NCBI GenBank assembly: GCA_019055375.1
Contig: JAHQIW010000233.1
Location: forward strand, 186,001 to 250,000
Length of the DNA: 64,000 nt
Source: Parelaphostrongylus tenuis
Lineage: Eukaryota; Nematoda; Chromadorea; Rhabditida; Metastrongylidae
Reading direction: 5' to 3'
The position numbers were made by a program, and so were the translations under genes. The notes under the pieces were generated by a model. The model was not told the origin of the DNA. It was given only the letters and a program-made list of their open reading frames with translations, and ran no database searches. Below, one piece after another: positions 1-11,704 of this stretch. Each line of letters starts with the position of its first letter. The stretch's first letter is position 1.

Positions 1-157
1 CATTTCACTGAATAGCGAGTGTTGCCTAACATATGTTCTAATATTAGATATGCTGCAATGTACCTTTTCCACATCACTAGGAAACGGCTCTCTTGTGCTT
101 GCTACAATTCTTCTTCTAGGTCAACCTTCATGAAATAACACCATTTAGAGCGGTCAA

Positions 158-365
158 GGGAGCACCGTGGCTTAGTGGTTGTGATGCTCGTCATGGTGCA
201 AGTGGAGCCAAGCCCCACCCACCAGCCTCTCCGGCAATCAATTTTATAATGATAATAACGTATTATTGAAAGCCACAGTCAGGCTATCCCACGGATTGAA
301 GGAAACTCGCTCAACTAGTATTCTATGGCATTCAAGAAGAAGACGAAAAAAAACGAATTGTGTGC
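158..365 (+). repeat. tRNA-derived SINE, family S2
   Basis: The left end has a pol III A-box-like stretch (TGGCTTAGTGG) followed by a tRNA-length head, then a body containing 'cagtcaggctatcccacgg' and an A-rich tail with aag repeats. The same head-body-tail order recurs at 6761-6945, 60026-60235, and inverted at 42775-42965 and 61735-61953, so this is a dispersed family. The B-box region is degenerate. Ends are approximate. Confidence 0.6.
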
Positions 366-519
366 ATGAAGTACTGCGATCCGTACAGTGAAAAAATTGC
401 TGTGAAGATCAATCAATAAAGTGTAAAGAAAAGAATAGGATATATTTTTCTGCGTTTATCACCGAATAAATCGTGCATGGCGCTTGAGTAGTTTCTTCTC
501 TTAAGCCCTTCCGAGGTGT

Positions 520-818
520 TGAAGCTTTGGAGCTCTGATGCACTTGGCGTTGATCAATCACTAAGGGATGCGCCATGCATTAGTGTTCAATTTTTTAACT
601 TCTTTTGAGGTGATTGAATGCATATTGGCCTTTGCAATGACTTGCGATGGCTTCCCGCAGAGTCGAGTTACTGCTGCTTATCGTCCCAGACAAGTTTGTT
701 CAGTACCATCCTACCGACCCCGAATGGATGGATGGCTTGGTGAGCCATGAACGCGAGATCAAACCACTGACGTCGTGTGCGACGCAGAGCACCTATGACC
801 ACTGCGTCACGTGTGCTC
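520..818 (-). repeat. tRNA-derived SINE, family S1
   Basis: Read on the minus strand it begins with a tRNA-like head: an A box (gacgcagtgg), a tRNA-length spacing, then a B-box-like ggtttgatctc. A shared body follows (ctcaccaagccatccatcc, then a segment with ggaggataagcagc in other copies) and a 3' part with tgcatgacgcatccctcagg. Three plus-strand relatives lie at 13578, 27402 and 37281. It sits in intron 2 of the minus-strand receptor gene, in the same orientation as that gene. Confidence 0.75.
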
Positions 819-869
819 TTCCAAGGTGCTAGTGAAATTATTTATTAAATATTATGTTTTAAGAATTAT

Positions 870-1150
870 ATAATATTATCACTGCTGGGGTTTATGGAGA
901 TTTGGCCTGTGGATTGTAGATCAATTTTGTCTTCCCAGCTCCTGAAGAGGGCGACCTGTCGAAACGTTAGTCACCACGATTATCGTAATATTCGTGCTGC
1001 ATTGCTGACTGTATTGCTGTAATGCTTTGCAAATATTCAATAAAAAATATCACTAGCACTTAGGAACGACTTAATAGACGAAACTATTCATTCATTCATA
1101 CTATGTCGAGGTTAATAGATAGTCGGTCCTGGGATTTATTACATGGCGTT
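870..1150 (+). mobile_element. Terminal part of a Penelope-like element (remnant)
   Basis: About 280 bp is closely similar to 23090-23345, including 'ttatggaga/ggttttggc', the hairpin motif at 942-972, a downstream segment ending in tattcaataaa and the block 'gaaactattcattcattca'. At 23 kb the related sequence follows a GIY-YIG-like coding remnant, which suggests both are 3' parts of a Penelope-like retroelement. No coding part is left here. The insertion lies inside receptor intron 2, antisense to the gene. Confidence 0.5.
942..972 (+). other. Hammerhead-ribozyme-like core motif, copy 1
   Basis: Contains CTGAAGA, a short spacer and CGAAAC followed by GTTAGTC. This matches the invariant CUGANGA and GAAA boxes of a hammerhead core. 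Stem II is weak in this copy, so it may be decayed. Flanking stem I pairing is not obvious by eye. Confidence 0.4.
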
Positions 1151-1206
1151 TGAGTTGCGTAGTTTCGATTGTTCCGCCAGACTTCAGTAAAAAGCGTCGA
1201 ACTCAC

Positions 1207-1562
1207 ACGTTATAAGAAATTATCATTGCGTAATGGCCGAGACTGTGCAGAATGTCGCCAACTGATATCAATGCAATGTATAAGTTGCAGGTACTCCTGA
1301 GTGATCTGAATTTTGTCACAAATCAACCAGACATTAAGCAGTGTTGAACAATATAGTGAAAACGTTGCAATCAAGTTAATTTTTTTTCCGATGAAGGAAA
1401 AATGTGTAGAACATATCATGCACTGATCTGAATGTACTAGCAAAACCTTTCTTACTTTGCGCTTATGGTCACATAGACGATGAGCCCATTTCCAATAATA
1501 CTAACTGTTGGAATTATTATGTAGAACACTTGATATTTCATTGGAATAGGTTCAGGAATCAT
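1207..1562 (-). CDS. Chemoreceptor (srsx-like GPCR), exons 1-2 of copy 1, partial
   Basis: Predicted seven-transmembrane odorant receptor, expected in sensory neuron cilia. Exon 1 (1456-1562, 107 nt) starts at an ATG and encodes an N-terminal tail plus TM1 with the IIGNGLIVYVT motif. Its donor is gtaag. Exon 2 (1207-1305, 99 nt) follows a ttcag acceptor and encodes SLRSTCN and TM2. The LRSxCN motif is typical of the nematode srsx family. Exon lengths and phases equal those of copy 3 (46876-43311). No stop is seen in either exon and both donors (gtaag, gtgag) are good. Exons 3-7 are not in the window; intron 2 is at least 1.2 kb and full of SINE and Penelope-like insertions. It may be functional or truncated beyond the edge. 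Confidence 0.75.
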
Positions 1563-2249
1563 AGTGGAACTGCAAAGATTGTCATCACAAAGAGTTCGCT
1601 TATTAAACGCGCCAGTGACGGTCGAAAGCACGAGCTGCACATAGACTTAGACGATCACGAGGACGTAAAAATGATCATGTGATACAACAGCTTTGTCCAT
1701 CCTATCGATAAAAGGATAAACGATATAACATTAAGCGTCAATCAGTTTCTGAGAGACGCATTATGTGTGCGCATTGATGGTGATTAAATGCTTTTCCAGC
1801 CTGCTGTTGCTTCACGTCGGTGAGCGTAAACTGCTTTTCGCAGAGTTGCTTGAGCAAAGTATGGTCAAATGGTGTCTCTCAAGGCGAGCGTAGCTTCTAG
1901 TGATGTCTCGACGTATATACTGTAGTTTTTGTACGCCCTCATCAAATTAGGATGAAGAGACTATTTCGAGTTGTTTCAGAAAATTGAAGAGCACTAAGAG
2001 CATCATTCTAGTTTCTCAAACAAATGAAGCATTTAGAAACTTGTGAAACTGGAATATGTCTGCGCGTCGTCTAATTTATCACATTGTGCACACAGTTTAT
2101 ATTTAGGAAAACAAAGTGATAAAGAAAGCTGCATTGACCATTACCAGCTCACAACATTTTGCATCACACCCTCGGATACTTAAATGGCATGCGTTCACTG
2201 TCAGTGAGAGACCTGGCATGGTTTCGTTTTTTTACTTCCTCTCACGAAT
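1563..2249. other. Upstream region of receptor copy 1; no gene seen
   Basis: No supported gene. Parts are similar to 46877-47560 upstream of receptor copy 3 (for example 'gaaagctgcattgaccatcat'-type sequence near 2120 and 47365, and 'atggtggtggt' near 2260 and 47500), so it belongs to the duplicated unit and may hold the receptor promoter. Confidence 0.45.
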
Positions 2250-3480
2250 AATTGTCGATCATGGTGGTGGTTTGTCTCGAACATGGTGACAGACGCTAGA
2301 CGACGCTAGACGCATTTTGCCACTCAGAATTCGCTGCATTACGCGGATGTGCATCGATGATGTTAGCTACATACACGACCGCCCAATGTTTAGGTGGTCT
2401 TCCAAAATGGCGCTTGCATTCTTTAACTCCAGTCCACCTTTACTTCACCCCATCTGTTATCAGTTCATCTTACTACGTGAACAGCCCATCTGTACTTCCG
2501 TTGCTGATGTTATATTTATTTCTTGATCATGAAGATGAGACTTTTTGCTAAAATGGGGTCTGCACAAAAACCTGGCTAGACGCTGTAAGTGCCGGTTCAC
2601 TTTTTGAAGATCTTGCTTGAGCACGCTATGATTGGTGCATTTGACGTGGTTGTAGTATAAGCCCATGTCACTGCTGCAAAACAGCGCTGAGAGCGCCGTT
2701 GTATCGAAAAGATAAACACGTAGTTCATGATCTGCTAATTTCGCTGGTAGCTTTTTCAGAAGTCCAAATGTTGCGTGGCCCATATTATTCGTCTTCTTCT
2801 GTCCACTTCCTTCCTTCATGTTGTTCTCCATGTTCACTGAGCGTCCAAGTACACGCACGAAGTGGTATCACTAAACAAGGAGCCCTCCTTATTGTTTTGT
2901 GTGCCTTCACTCGCGGTTTCCTTATGAACCAGATTTCCATGCTTTTCATAAGCAGCTCCATTTTATTTCCCGTATCGTTGAGTTCATTGAGAATCGTTTA
3001 AAGTTTTACTGGATCTGCTCGAAAAAATAACGATGTCATCTGCAGAACGGAAGTTTACTAGGAATTCTTCGATAACACACGCCCCCCATTTTTCCTCTAC
3101 GAACAATTTCATCATCCATTGGTATCGTCTTGTCAAACCACCCTTTTATGTGCATGATGGGAGAGGCGGGATCGATGGAAAAAAGTAATTTTATGCTCAG
3201 TTTCGGCAGCAAGTCAGATAATGTTCGTATATAGGACTGCTCTTGCAAACACAGACATGACTGCAATCGTTTTCAACGCTGTCAAACCCTTTTTCGTAGT
3301 CGATCAAGGTTAGTACAAGAGGCATACGATATGTTGCGAGAACTTGAATGACCCATTGTACAGTTTTGATGTGGTCCATATAGTGGAATACTTGGCGGAA
3401 TGTCACTAGCTCAAGTGACTGTGTCTCATTCAGAGTTCTTGATATGTGCAAAAGGATTATTTGTGTGAATAGCTTCTAGA
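2250..3480 (-). mobile_element. RTE-B retrotransposon remnant (reverse transcriptase to C terminus)
   Basis: Read on the minus strand in several frames, it gives in order: an RT segment with DHIKTVQWVIQV and PLVLTLIDYEKGFDSVE (near 3390-3260), the MENNM...GHATFGLLKKL segment near 2840-2750, the LRVYLFDTTALSALF segment (near 2710), and a C-terminal GRPPKHW block near 2400-2370. This order matches the 3' half of RTE-type endonuclease-reverse transcriptase proteins. Many frameshifts and stops; the catalytic palm is not intact. An equivalent remnant stands at the matching place upstream of receptor copy 3 (47640-50489), so it predates that duplication. Confidence 0.75.
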
Positions 3481-3720
3481 GCACATTCAGCGCGCAAACT
3501 GGACAATTGTTGCAAAAATCCTTTCAGTCACCTTCTAAGACACTATGCCTCTGCAAGAGTCCTCCACTGTTTGGAAATTTTTCCTTCTCAAGGTACGAAG
3601 TCATCTGGACTGGCAGCAGGATATGTACAACAAGTGTTTTTTTTCTCAATAAAAGTTCCGACACTATTAGTAGTACTATCTATAGAATTCAATATCGAAA
3701 CAGCACAATAATGAAATAGT

Positions 3721-3752
3721 GGCCGACTTCTCGGCGAGTTTCACCTTCCTCA
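3721..3752 (-). other. Hammerhead-ribozyme-like core motif, copy 7
   Basis: On the minus strand: CTGAGGA, then a stem GGTG/CGCC (one U.G pair) closing loop AAACT, then a degenerate GAGAA in place of GAAAC. Located just downstream of the RTE-B remnant. Catalytic box appears mutated. Confidence 0.35.
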
Positions 3753-3924
3753 GAGCCTTTTAGATGTTTCTAAGTCTCCAGTTGTTTCATGTCTCTCAAG
3801 ACATTCCTACCTATGCGAGACTCTTAGCGTCTTGTCTCTAATGAATAATTGAAGGACTTAAGAAAAAATATACGAAACGGTCATGAAGAAAGTGAATGTC
3901 ACAGTAACGTCAATCACTGTATCA

Positions 3925-4375
3925 TTATTTTTGTTTCGGGTGTTTTCCTGAGACTTCGCTCGAATTTCAACATATCTCGTGACATATCATGTGGTCTGTT
4001 TAATGGGCTGACTTATAGAGCCCGATGCACATTGACAAATAATAATTAAGAGATATATTATAATTTGAGCATGGTCTGAAAGAAACACTGGAACCGAAAA
4101 GTATGATATATTAGGATAGCAGCCAAGACCAATCGAGTGTACAACACTGTCTATTTGGTGATAATTGCACTTGACATACAGTGTAGAATGTTCGCTGTCG
4201 TCTGCTCTTAGGGGATTGAGCGCCCCGAGAGGACTGACCATAGACGAAGGGTACTGCCCGAGATGAAACCGTCAAGGTTGAAACACGTGTATCGGCCTCT
4301 ATAAGTCAGCCCATTTAACAGACCACATGACATGTTGGCCTCAAATAATAATTACGAGATACATTGTATCATTAT
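3925..4375. mobile_element. Fold-back non-autonomous element, family M1
   Basis: Two inverted arms: 'catgtggtctgtttaatggg' at 3990-4009 and its complement 'cccatttaacagaccacatg' near 4311-4330, each extending outward to gctcgaat/ctcaaataataattacgag. A central spacer of about 200 bp has no coding potential. Related elements lie at 12755-13030 and 44395-44825. Probably a MITE or fold-back DNA transposon; no transposase for it was recognised. Confidence 0.65.
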
Positions 4376-5109
4376 TAAGCTGTTTTGCTATTGTATTCAA
4401 TAATTGCTGTTATGAACAACTACTGATCAGCTTATCGAAAGAAAAAACACTCAATTATTCAATTCATGCCGAGATGTTGATAGTCGCTCCTGTGAGTTAC
4501 ATGTAGATTACGACCTACAGCTCCGAAAAAAAATCGGTGTTGATGTTATCAAGTCCCAGAGCTGTGCATCTTTTCATCCATTCTATCACAGCTAGACTCC
4601 AAAGAGTAGATTTTCAGAATATTTTTTTCTCTAATAGGAATTTCGTAATCCAATGCGAAAGTTATAAAACTGAGAAGATCCGTGTAGACTATTTTGTTAA
4701 CAATTTATATCATGCTGGAAAGTAGTGATGTTCCCATCTTCATTCATTAGAGTCAACATCGAGGCAAAAGAATTGAAAGGATCCTGGTTGTGATCATGAA
4801 AAAGAAAGTTAACGAAACATAAAATGGTGGATCGAAAATATCCTGAAAATAGCGATCGTTTTTCGAGAATAGCCTGTAAGTGACGATTGCCTACACAGAA
4901 AGACATTTCATATATTATCATAAGATATCAATGCAAATTCCCACAATTTGAAAAGTCTGGAGGAGAGTGATACAGAGTATGGAAACTGAATTTATGAGAA
5001 ACTAATTTTCCAGAAGCCCAAGTGTACCATGTGTTTATTGGCAAGGCACGTAATGCACGCATAGGAAAAACAGTAGTCTAAATAACGCAAACGAGAACAC
5101 TCGAGTTAC
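4376..5109. other. Intergenic; partly duplicated at 50.7-50.9 kb
   Basis: No gene supported. From about 4960 the sequence begins to align by eye with about 50720 onward, the same duplicated block that carries the orphan exon at 5110. Confidence 0.35.
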
Positions 5110-5274
5110 CTTCTGGAACTATGATTTTTCGCTTCATAGACAAATGAAGTTTGTAGTTGCTCTGAAGTGGCAACACGTGATTTCGTTGTTGGACAATGAA
5201 GTATGAAGATTGACAAAGAATCTCGGAAATTGCAGAGCTTTCAATATCCGTTTTCCAAAAGTTGGAATAGCACA
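5110..5274 (-). CDS. Candidate internal exon of an unrecognised gene
   Basis: A 165-nt minus-strand exon between a good acceptor (tttcag) and donor (gtaact). Only the frame starting CYSNFWKTDIE stays open, giving 54 codons ending SMKRKIIVPE. The homologous block at 50870-51035 keeps the frame ends TDI..ISE and SMKRKI but has in-frame stops, so that copy is a pseudo-exon. I do not recognise the protein: a basic patch (MKRK) and two Cys are all that stand out. Neighbouring exon 5455-5589 is upstream in the same orientation but ends in a stop, so the two may be separate genes or alternative ends. Confidence 0.4.
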
Positions 5275-5454
5275 CTGAAATGCAACAATGGCGTCAGTAG
5301 ATTAGCCGTTATCAATTTCCTCGTGTGACTTCCAACTGGTACCATTTGCAAGAAAGTGTTATATTAACTGCAGTGAACAGACGTCACCAAAGTCGAAATC
5401 GAAAAACAAGAGAAAACAAAGAGCTCATAGCTTTTAAAATCTCAGTTACAGTCC

Positions 5455-5589
5455 TTATGTTGAGTCTTTGAAATCATCTTCCTCTTCAAATGCGAAATCA
5501 CCCTCCTCTCCCTCCAGAGGCTCGTTATTGTCTTCTCCTTTAGCGTTTTCGGGAACATCAACACATTGCATATCAGCAGCGATGGTAAT
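5455..5589 (-). CDS. Candidate last exon with acidic C-terminal tail
   Basis: The minus strand has an open frame of 44 codons to TAA. It encodes ITIAADMQCVDVPENAKG and then a strongly acidic end (EPLEGEEGDFAFEEEDDFK). The composition bias (E/D and F) is unlike chance translation of AT-rich DNA. The acceptor is unclear (..cggagagaaaag). The paralogous block near 51240-51370 aligns (AVVDNMEFVGVAGN) but is interrupted by stops. Function unknown; acidic tails occur in many unrelated proteins. The remaining exons would lie at higher coordinates and were not found. Confidence 0.4.
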   Translation of the reverse strand: MTIAADMQCVDVPENAKGEDNNEPLEGEEGDFAFEEEDDFKDST

Positions 5590-6760
5590 CTTTTCTCTCC
5601 GAAATCACGTATAGGAAATGAGTAACATACAAGTTTAGAAAGTGGTGAGTTGTTTTCTCTTCACAAATCATCTAAACTCCACTTCGTAGACTGCGCAAAA
5701 AACGTTGCATAATTCGTTGATTTCGGCTTGGTAATCAGGTCAATTTATTTCCACCTGCAAATCTGCTGCACAGATATATTTTGATAGAACTGTGGCAGCA
5801 AGACATAAGCCACTCAAATCGCTGCTTACTTCGCTAGTGGCCACGATTTCACGTCGTACTGTAACGATGACGTTACGGATAATCAGACAACTGCTTCGCA
5901 GCTACCATATGAGCCCAGCATCGTTCCACTCCCATTGCCAAAAGATTGAAAGGCTTAAATCTAAAAATCAACGTCCTAGTAGCATATTTTGAGCGAGATC
6001 TCACAAAACAGTCGAATTTGAAAATAAAAATTAACATATTTTGCGAGTCTTCTTCAATGGTATAAGTAGACGAAGTTCATTAAAGTCGTGAAACAGACGA
6101 ACTTGTTTGAATTCTCTCTGTAGCTTCCTTTATAATTATCATATCTCTAAGCGCGAAAAATCTACACGTCGGAAAATCTCTGCTCTAAAGTAGCATGTCC
6201 ATGGCAGATGTAAAGTTGGGTGACACGTCATTCAACCTCTCTTAGGAAAAATAACGATTGATAGCGTCAATGGGAGATTACATAAAATGTTTAAGTCTAT
6301 GAGCAATAAAAAATCTCTATTTCAAAAAAGAATTAACTAGCTCAATAATCGCAGAAAAGCGATCCGTTTCAAAAAAAAAAGGTCTGTACCATTGAACTTT
6401 GTCTATGGGCGTGGTGCGATGCAAGATGTTCAAAATTATTGATGACTGAGAACGCCTTTTTAGGAAAGTGATATCCTGCTACGTTACATTGAAATAGTAT
6501 GTTCTTCCATGAGGTGCAATTATTTACGAACGATCACAAAATAGGGGTAGTGTTGCTACGTTAAAAACATTAGTAGTATGTATTCAACAATTCTAAAATT
6601 CATGGAATCGAAGCCCAGTAGCTAGGGACGAACATCACGATTCTATGAAGATAATATAAGAAGCCGGACTATTCGACTGAAAAGAACTTGATACTCAAAC
6701 CTTAACAGATGATAGCAATCCAAGATCTACTCTACATAAAAAAGAATCAATTATGGGGAA
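5590..6760. other. Intergenic, duplicated at about 51.4-52.4 kb
   Basis: No gene supported. Clear local matches to the second copy include the block around 6190-6270 (acgtgaagttgggtgacac-type, then gattgatagcgtcaatg) versus 52030-52120. The 66-residue plus-strand frame at 5792-5992 has no distinguishing features. Confidence 0.4.
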
Positions 6761-6945
6761 GGGGCGCCGTGACCGAGTGATTGTGATGCACGTCGTGACG
6801 CGGGGGCTAAATCTCACCTGAACCACTGCTGCAGTCAACAAAAAAGACTTTACGCGACGCCATAGCCAGGCTATCCATGAGATCGCAAAGAAATGTGCTC
6901 AACCAGTATTTCGCGAAAAGAATAAGAAGAAAATATGTCGAGGTG
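6761..6945 (+). repeat. tRNA-derived SINE, family S2
   Basis: Head 'gggcgccgtgaccgagtga' with A-box-like gaccgagtgattgtgatgc, then a body with gacgccatagccaggctatcc and gtgctcaaccagtattt, and an agaagaaa tail. Same order as the copy at 158-365. Confidence 0.6.
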
Positions 6946-6949
6946 GATG

Positions 6950-9900
6950 CTATAACTACTGGGATCGCAAAATGAAAAAATAAACACCGTGGAAGCGGAT
7001 CAATAAAGTATGGAAAATTCATGAGAAAAGTACGGTTTTTTCTGGTTTTTGCAGCGGTAGTGCATGAAGATACAGTAATCAATGTCTCATCGCTATCGCT
7101 TTGTAGCTAGATCATTTTGAAGAGAGCTCAGTTCGATAGGAGAATTAATTTGGCATATGGTAATGAAATCTCAAAGGCACGATACAATTTCTTTTGGTCG
7201 CAACGGAATTGGGTAAAGATGCTTGAATGCACTCCAATCAAGCCAATGGAGAGCTCTATTCATAGATTCTAGTATAAAATTACACCCAAGTTCGAGATCA
7301 CCGTCGCGAATTTCTATTAATCCTTATTGTGAATGTCTAAACAAGATCTGTGTTATCAAAATGCCTTTGTATTGCGATGCGACAAACTAACAAACATTTT
7401 TGGTCATTGCTAGCAAGTGAACGTATCAATGTCTTAGAATGAAAAGTGATGAAGCAAAAAAAAAAGAAAAGGATATGCAATCGCAATATTTCACAATAAA
7501 TAAAAGATCAGAAAAAGGTTGAATAGCAATCTGGAATAATCCTATTTCAATCGCTATCAACTGTCTCTTGGTCAAAATTCCTTGTAAAGGTATCTATGCA
7601 TAAACCACCAATTCTAAGCAATCGTTTTCAATCTGTTTTCAGAATTGCAGAAAAACGAGTAAAATTTGGATTTTCTGATAAAAAGAGATATGGTGGCGCA
7701 CAAGATTTGAATAGTGGAGAAATACGAGGGTGCGAATCGCCTTTGAGAGGATGTGGTAAATATTGGAGTAATCCTTATGTGCGAATCGCCTTTTGAAGGT
7801 ATGGTTGTAGACTAATCACGTGATAGAGCGCTCTTTTTTGAGGTGCCCACCAAGTCGTAGACGCCGTCTAGCATACAAATAACATGGACAATCGTTAAAC
7901 TCATTATATGGTTGTTTGGTGGCACAGAATTGCCAGATCCTTATCATTGGACAAGACCTTTTCAAGAGCGTTAGAAGCCATTCGAAAGCCTGAATCTCTG
8001 GCTACCGTGAGACGTGGCGATTTTTGAAAACGGTCCGTTTATAACTTGTAAAACTCAAGATAACTTTACGTTCTTTCATGTTAGACTACGAAAATGATAT
8101 TGGACCCCATTCACCCGACAAGAATGGATTTTTATAAGAGTGGTAGTAAATATATGAAAGCTTAGACCCCTGGCTGTAGTACACAACCGCGTTTCGGAAA
8201 GACCCTTTTATGACACTTTCAGACATAAGAAAAGATCTATATTTTCACGCAAGCGTTTTTTACCTCACAAGACAGAGCTCTGCCTCAAGTTAATTAGTAA
8301 TCATTCGATAGAGTAAGATTCAACAACCAGTTCTGTGCATCTGAAAAGACCGTTTCACTGCAGTGTAACAGGGAAAATAAGATTAAGTTTCACATCTTCG
8401 GCACGCTGGCATACTTGCTAACCTAAGATCACGGTGTGCGGTCGCCGTAGATTAGATGCGGCGACCGCCATTGATCGGCAGAAGTACGATTTCGCCTTAC
8501 TAAGGTTCGATCTTTCCCTCTTGATTGAGGATTTTTTCTCCACTACAAAAGAAACTCTAGAATATGCGCATGACTCCAACACTACAAAATTCCTCTGCAC
8601 GTTGATCTACTTCGTGGTTCCAACTAAGCAGCAGTAGCTTTGCTCTGGATGTAAAAGATAATTTTTTCGTGAGTATATAGCATTACAAAAGGCTCTTTCA
8701 TAAATTGGCTCATGTATCAGCGTTAGGCCAAGATTTAAGCTTTCGAATAATTGCCAACACTACTATGAAAAGTTTTTGTGCACCGAAAGGGATCGTTTTT
8801 TGAGTTGGCGTCGTCTAACATAAATGACCTATCATGTCTTACATCGGCCGCGAAGTTGAACTATCACTTCGCTGAAAAGCCCGAAAAGCACATGAACATA
8901 TAGAAAAAATCTCTTAGTATCAGAGTCATACGTTTTATCTAGAGTTTCTTTTAAAGCGGAAAAACAATTCTTGATCGATTAACAAAAATCGTGACCCCCG
9001 AGGCACTCTTGGTCGATGGCTATGTTGAAACCTCGACATCTCTTCTCAGGTCCTCACCCACACCCCGTATGATAGCCAAAAATTCTTGCTGGCGACAAGT
9101 GAATCAATATATTTTCTTCCTGTTGCACCGCAGAGTAACAGGCTTTCTAGAAAATAAGGATAGCATTACAATCGCTATATTTTACGCTATCAAATGATTG
9201 CTGATGGTCCAATTGAAAGAGTTCCGTACTAGAAATATTCGTATGTAAGACCCAAATATTTTCCTTCCGCCGAATCGTTGAAAAAAGTCTTTTTCAAAAA
9301 GGTACTACATATCGGTAGGCCAGAGATTTTTCAAGCTTTCAAATGATAGCTAACAGACCTATGATAATTTCTTGCCCAGTGAAAGGTACTGGTTTTCTAA
9401 TTCTGTGCTACACCAACGGAATACTACCTTGAAAATTTATTCCCGACTGTTCGAGGAGAGATAATTTCTTGCAAGTCATGTCTTTGTATGCGATGAAATG
9501 TTTCAGAACTGATATCGTTTTCTCTCACATTTCTTGACGTCATAAATGGAACTTAAATCAAATTTCCGCAAAGACTATTTTTATTAGAAGCCCTCTAATT
9601 TTGTTTCAAAAAACCATTTCTTTCAAATCCTCAGTGAGAATCATTACAACTCCGTTGACAAAGAACGGATTGCCGTAGTAGTGAAAATGTTTTTGGAATA
9701 TCATAATGCTGATTATAGTACTTTACAACAAATCTTATTTCAGAATGGAACTGAGACACTTTAGAGATGTCATAGGTTTAACGTTGAGTCCGGAACAAAT
9801 AGTCAAGAAAAGCTAGACTTTTTCTCATTTGCAGACCACTGACATGAAAATCTTTTAATTTCCTTATCATCACTTGTTGTTCATAAAACTTTGGTACTTT

Positions 9901-11700
9901 GAAATAGATTTCTTTCAATTCAAATAGTCTTGTTGATCCCGCACTTTGAAAGTTGAACCTCATTCTAAACGATTTCAAATGGACTCAAGTTCGTGAGCAT
10001 CACAAAGCTTAGGTTAGGAGGTTTATCGCTCTAAGAGAGCACTAGCAGATTGTGTGTTCTTGTTTCTTCTGTTCCTTTTTCATAGTGCTTTAAGTCTATG
10101 ATGATCACGAAGCTCATTGTGTCAATAATGCTGCCAAAATTTGGGCTAATGATGATAAAGATTTGACCGATTTATTCAGAACAGCTTACAAAGCAACGAG
10201 AAGCTGAGAATGACCTTGAACCCATATTGACCATAAAAGTAAAGTTTTCAAGAAAGGGTGAATATAAGGTAAGAAACCCACAAGGAAGAGACTTATTTGT
10301 CATTAGCGCTTAGGTACATTCTAAAAAACTCTGATGAAATTACATATTTTGTGAGAAAGCCTGGATTGAAAAATCATCTATTGTATTGGAGCCTTTCAAG
10401 ATCACTTTTCTGCCTTGACTTTTAGGTATACGTAAAATTTATCCAATCTCAGAAGAGCACAAAATTGCTCCAAAATCTAAACCCGGAAACACCTGAGGTA
10501 TTTTTCAGCCACCTCAAGGGCCCACGCATTTAGTTACTCAAGGGAAATGTTGCTATTTCCACGGAGCACTTCACCGGACTTCATTACGCCGATAACAAAG
10601 TGCTCATGATGAAATGGGCTACTTGATGACTTTGCCTCCGTCCTTCAATTCATTTCAACCATGATGTTTCATTTTCTGCTCCCAGTGTAGTTAGCCTAGA
10701 GGTCTATAGATCGTATTATCGACAAAAAGCAGATTCAATCAGGCAGCCGTAAGCACGCTTGGAATGTTCTCTCACTTCTTCAGATAACTGCTTATTCACG
10801 TAAATGATAAACGCTTACAGTTCTGAAAAAAAAAAACGAATTCGAATGAGAATACAATTCTTTATAAGTTGATTTGTGAATAGCAAGTGACAAGAATTAG
10901 CATGACATCTGTTACGAGATCACTTTTTAGTAGAGAAAATGTGACTGCTATGAATAAAAGTTTTCCAAACTTAGAATGGCTGAGAGGATTATCTCGCCGC
11001 TTTCAATGCTCACATGAACAGTGCTTGCCTCCGCAACTACTGAAATTATAATTATAATCACAATTGCTTAGCTCCAACTTAGTTTCTAATATTGTTTACG
11101 AATGAGTAGAGATGTGAAGCCCTCTCTATCCCATGATTCAGTCATTACCTTCTATATTCAACTGTTTATTACAACCTTCGTTTTAAACACCAACCTCGAA
11201 TAAGACGGCCAAAAACAATATCAAAAACTATGTATGAATGTTTGAGCGGTGTTTGTGATATACAGTTGATTGAAGAAGGTGCTATATTATTTCATAGCAG
11301 CGACAAGGCAGAGAGTGTAGATGAACTCTGTCAATGATAATTTCCTTGACGAGCATTTATCATTGTTCAGAGCTCGTTCCCCATGATAAGGAGCTAATAA
11401 CTGCACTGATGATAGCGAAGCCACCGAAACACGCGTGTCTGCCGAAGTGCTACCTTGGATAAAGATTTAGATAAACTCGAAAGACGGCTAGAAAGCATTC
11501 CCAACGACTTGTGAATTTTCTCAAAATTGATAGATTGGATAATGATTTCAAAAATTCAGAAATGAATAAAAGAGGAGAGTGTTTGAGCATTACCAATCTT
11601 ATGACACCCCTATGTTAGACTAATTTCTTAATTTGAGTAGCGATCCATACTACCACTGTAAATCTATCAGCTCACACCTTTTGTTCCATTTTATCCTACT
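6950..11700. other. Long intergenic region, partly a segmental duplicate
   Basis: I can support no gene. The 7600-7800 block (containing 'caagatttgaatagtgga') matches 53530-53780, and 9470-9660 matches 53860-54050, so the segment continues the duplicated unit. A minus-strand frame at 9778-9978 (RKLKDFHVSGLQMRKSLAFL) reads like protein but has no clear splice sites or relative. From 10 to 11.7 kb nothing is seen. Confidence 0.35.
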
Positions 11701-11704
11701 AATA

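Noticed and set aside
158..240. Functional tRNA gene
   Set aside because: Head lacks a paired acceptor stem and is attached to a repeated SINE body; no canonical tRNA was found in the window.
6807..7082. 91-codon minus frame with hydrophobic segments
   Set aside because: It is the antisense of an S2 SINE and its flank; no receptor motif is present.
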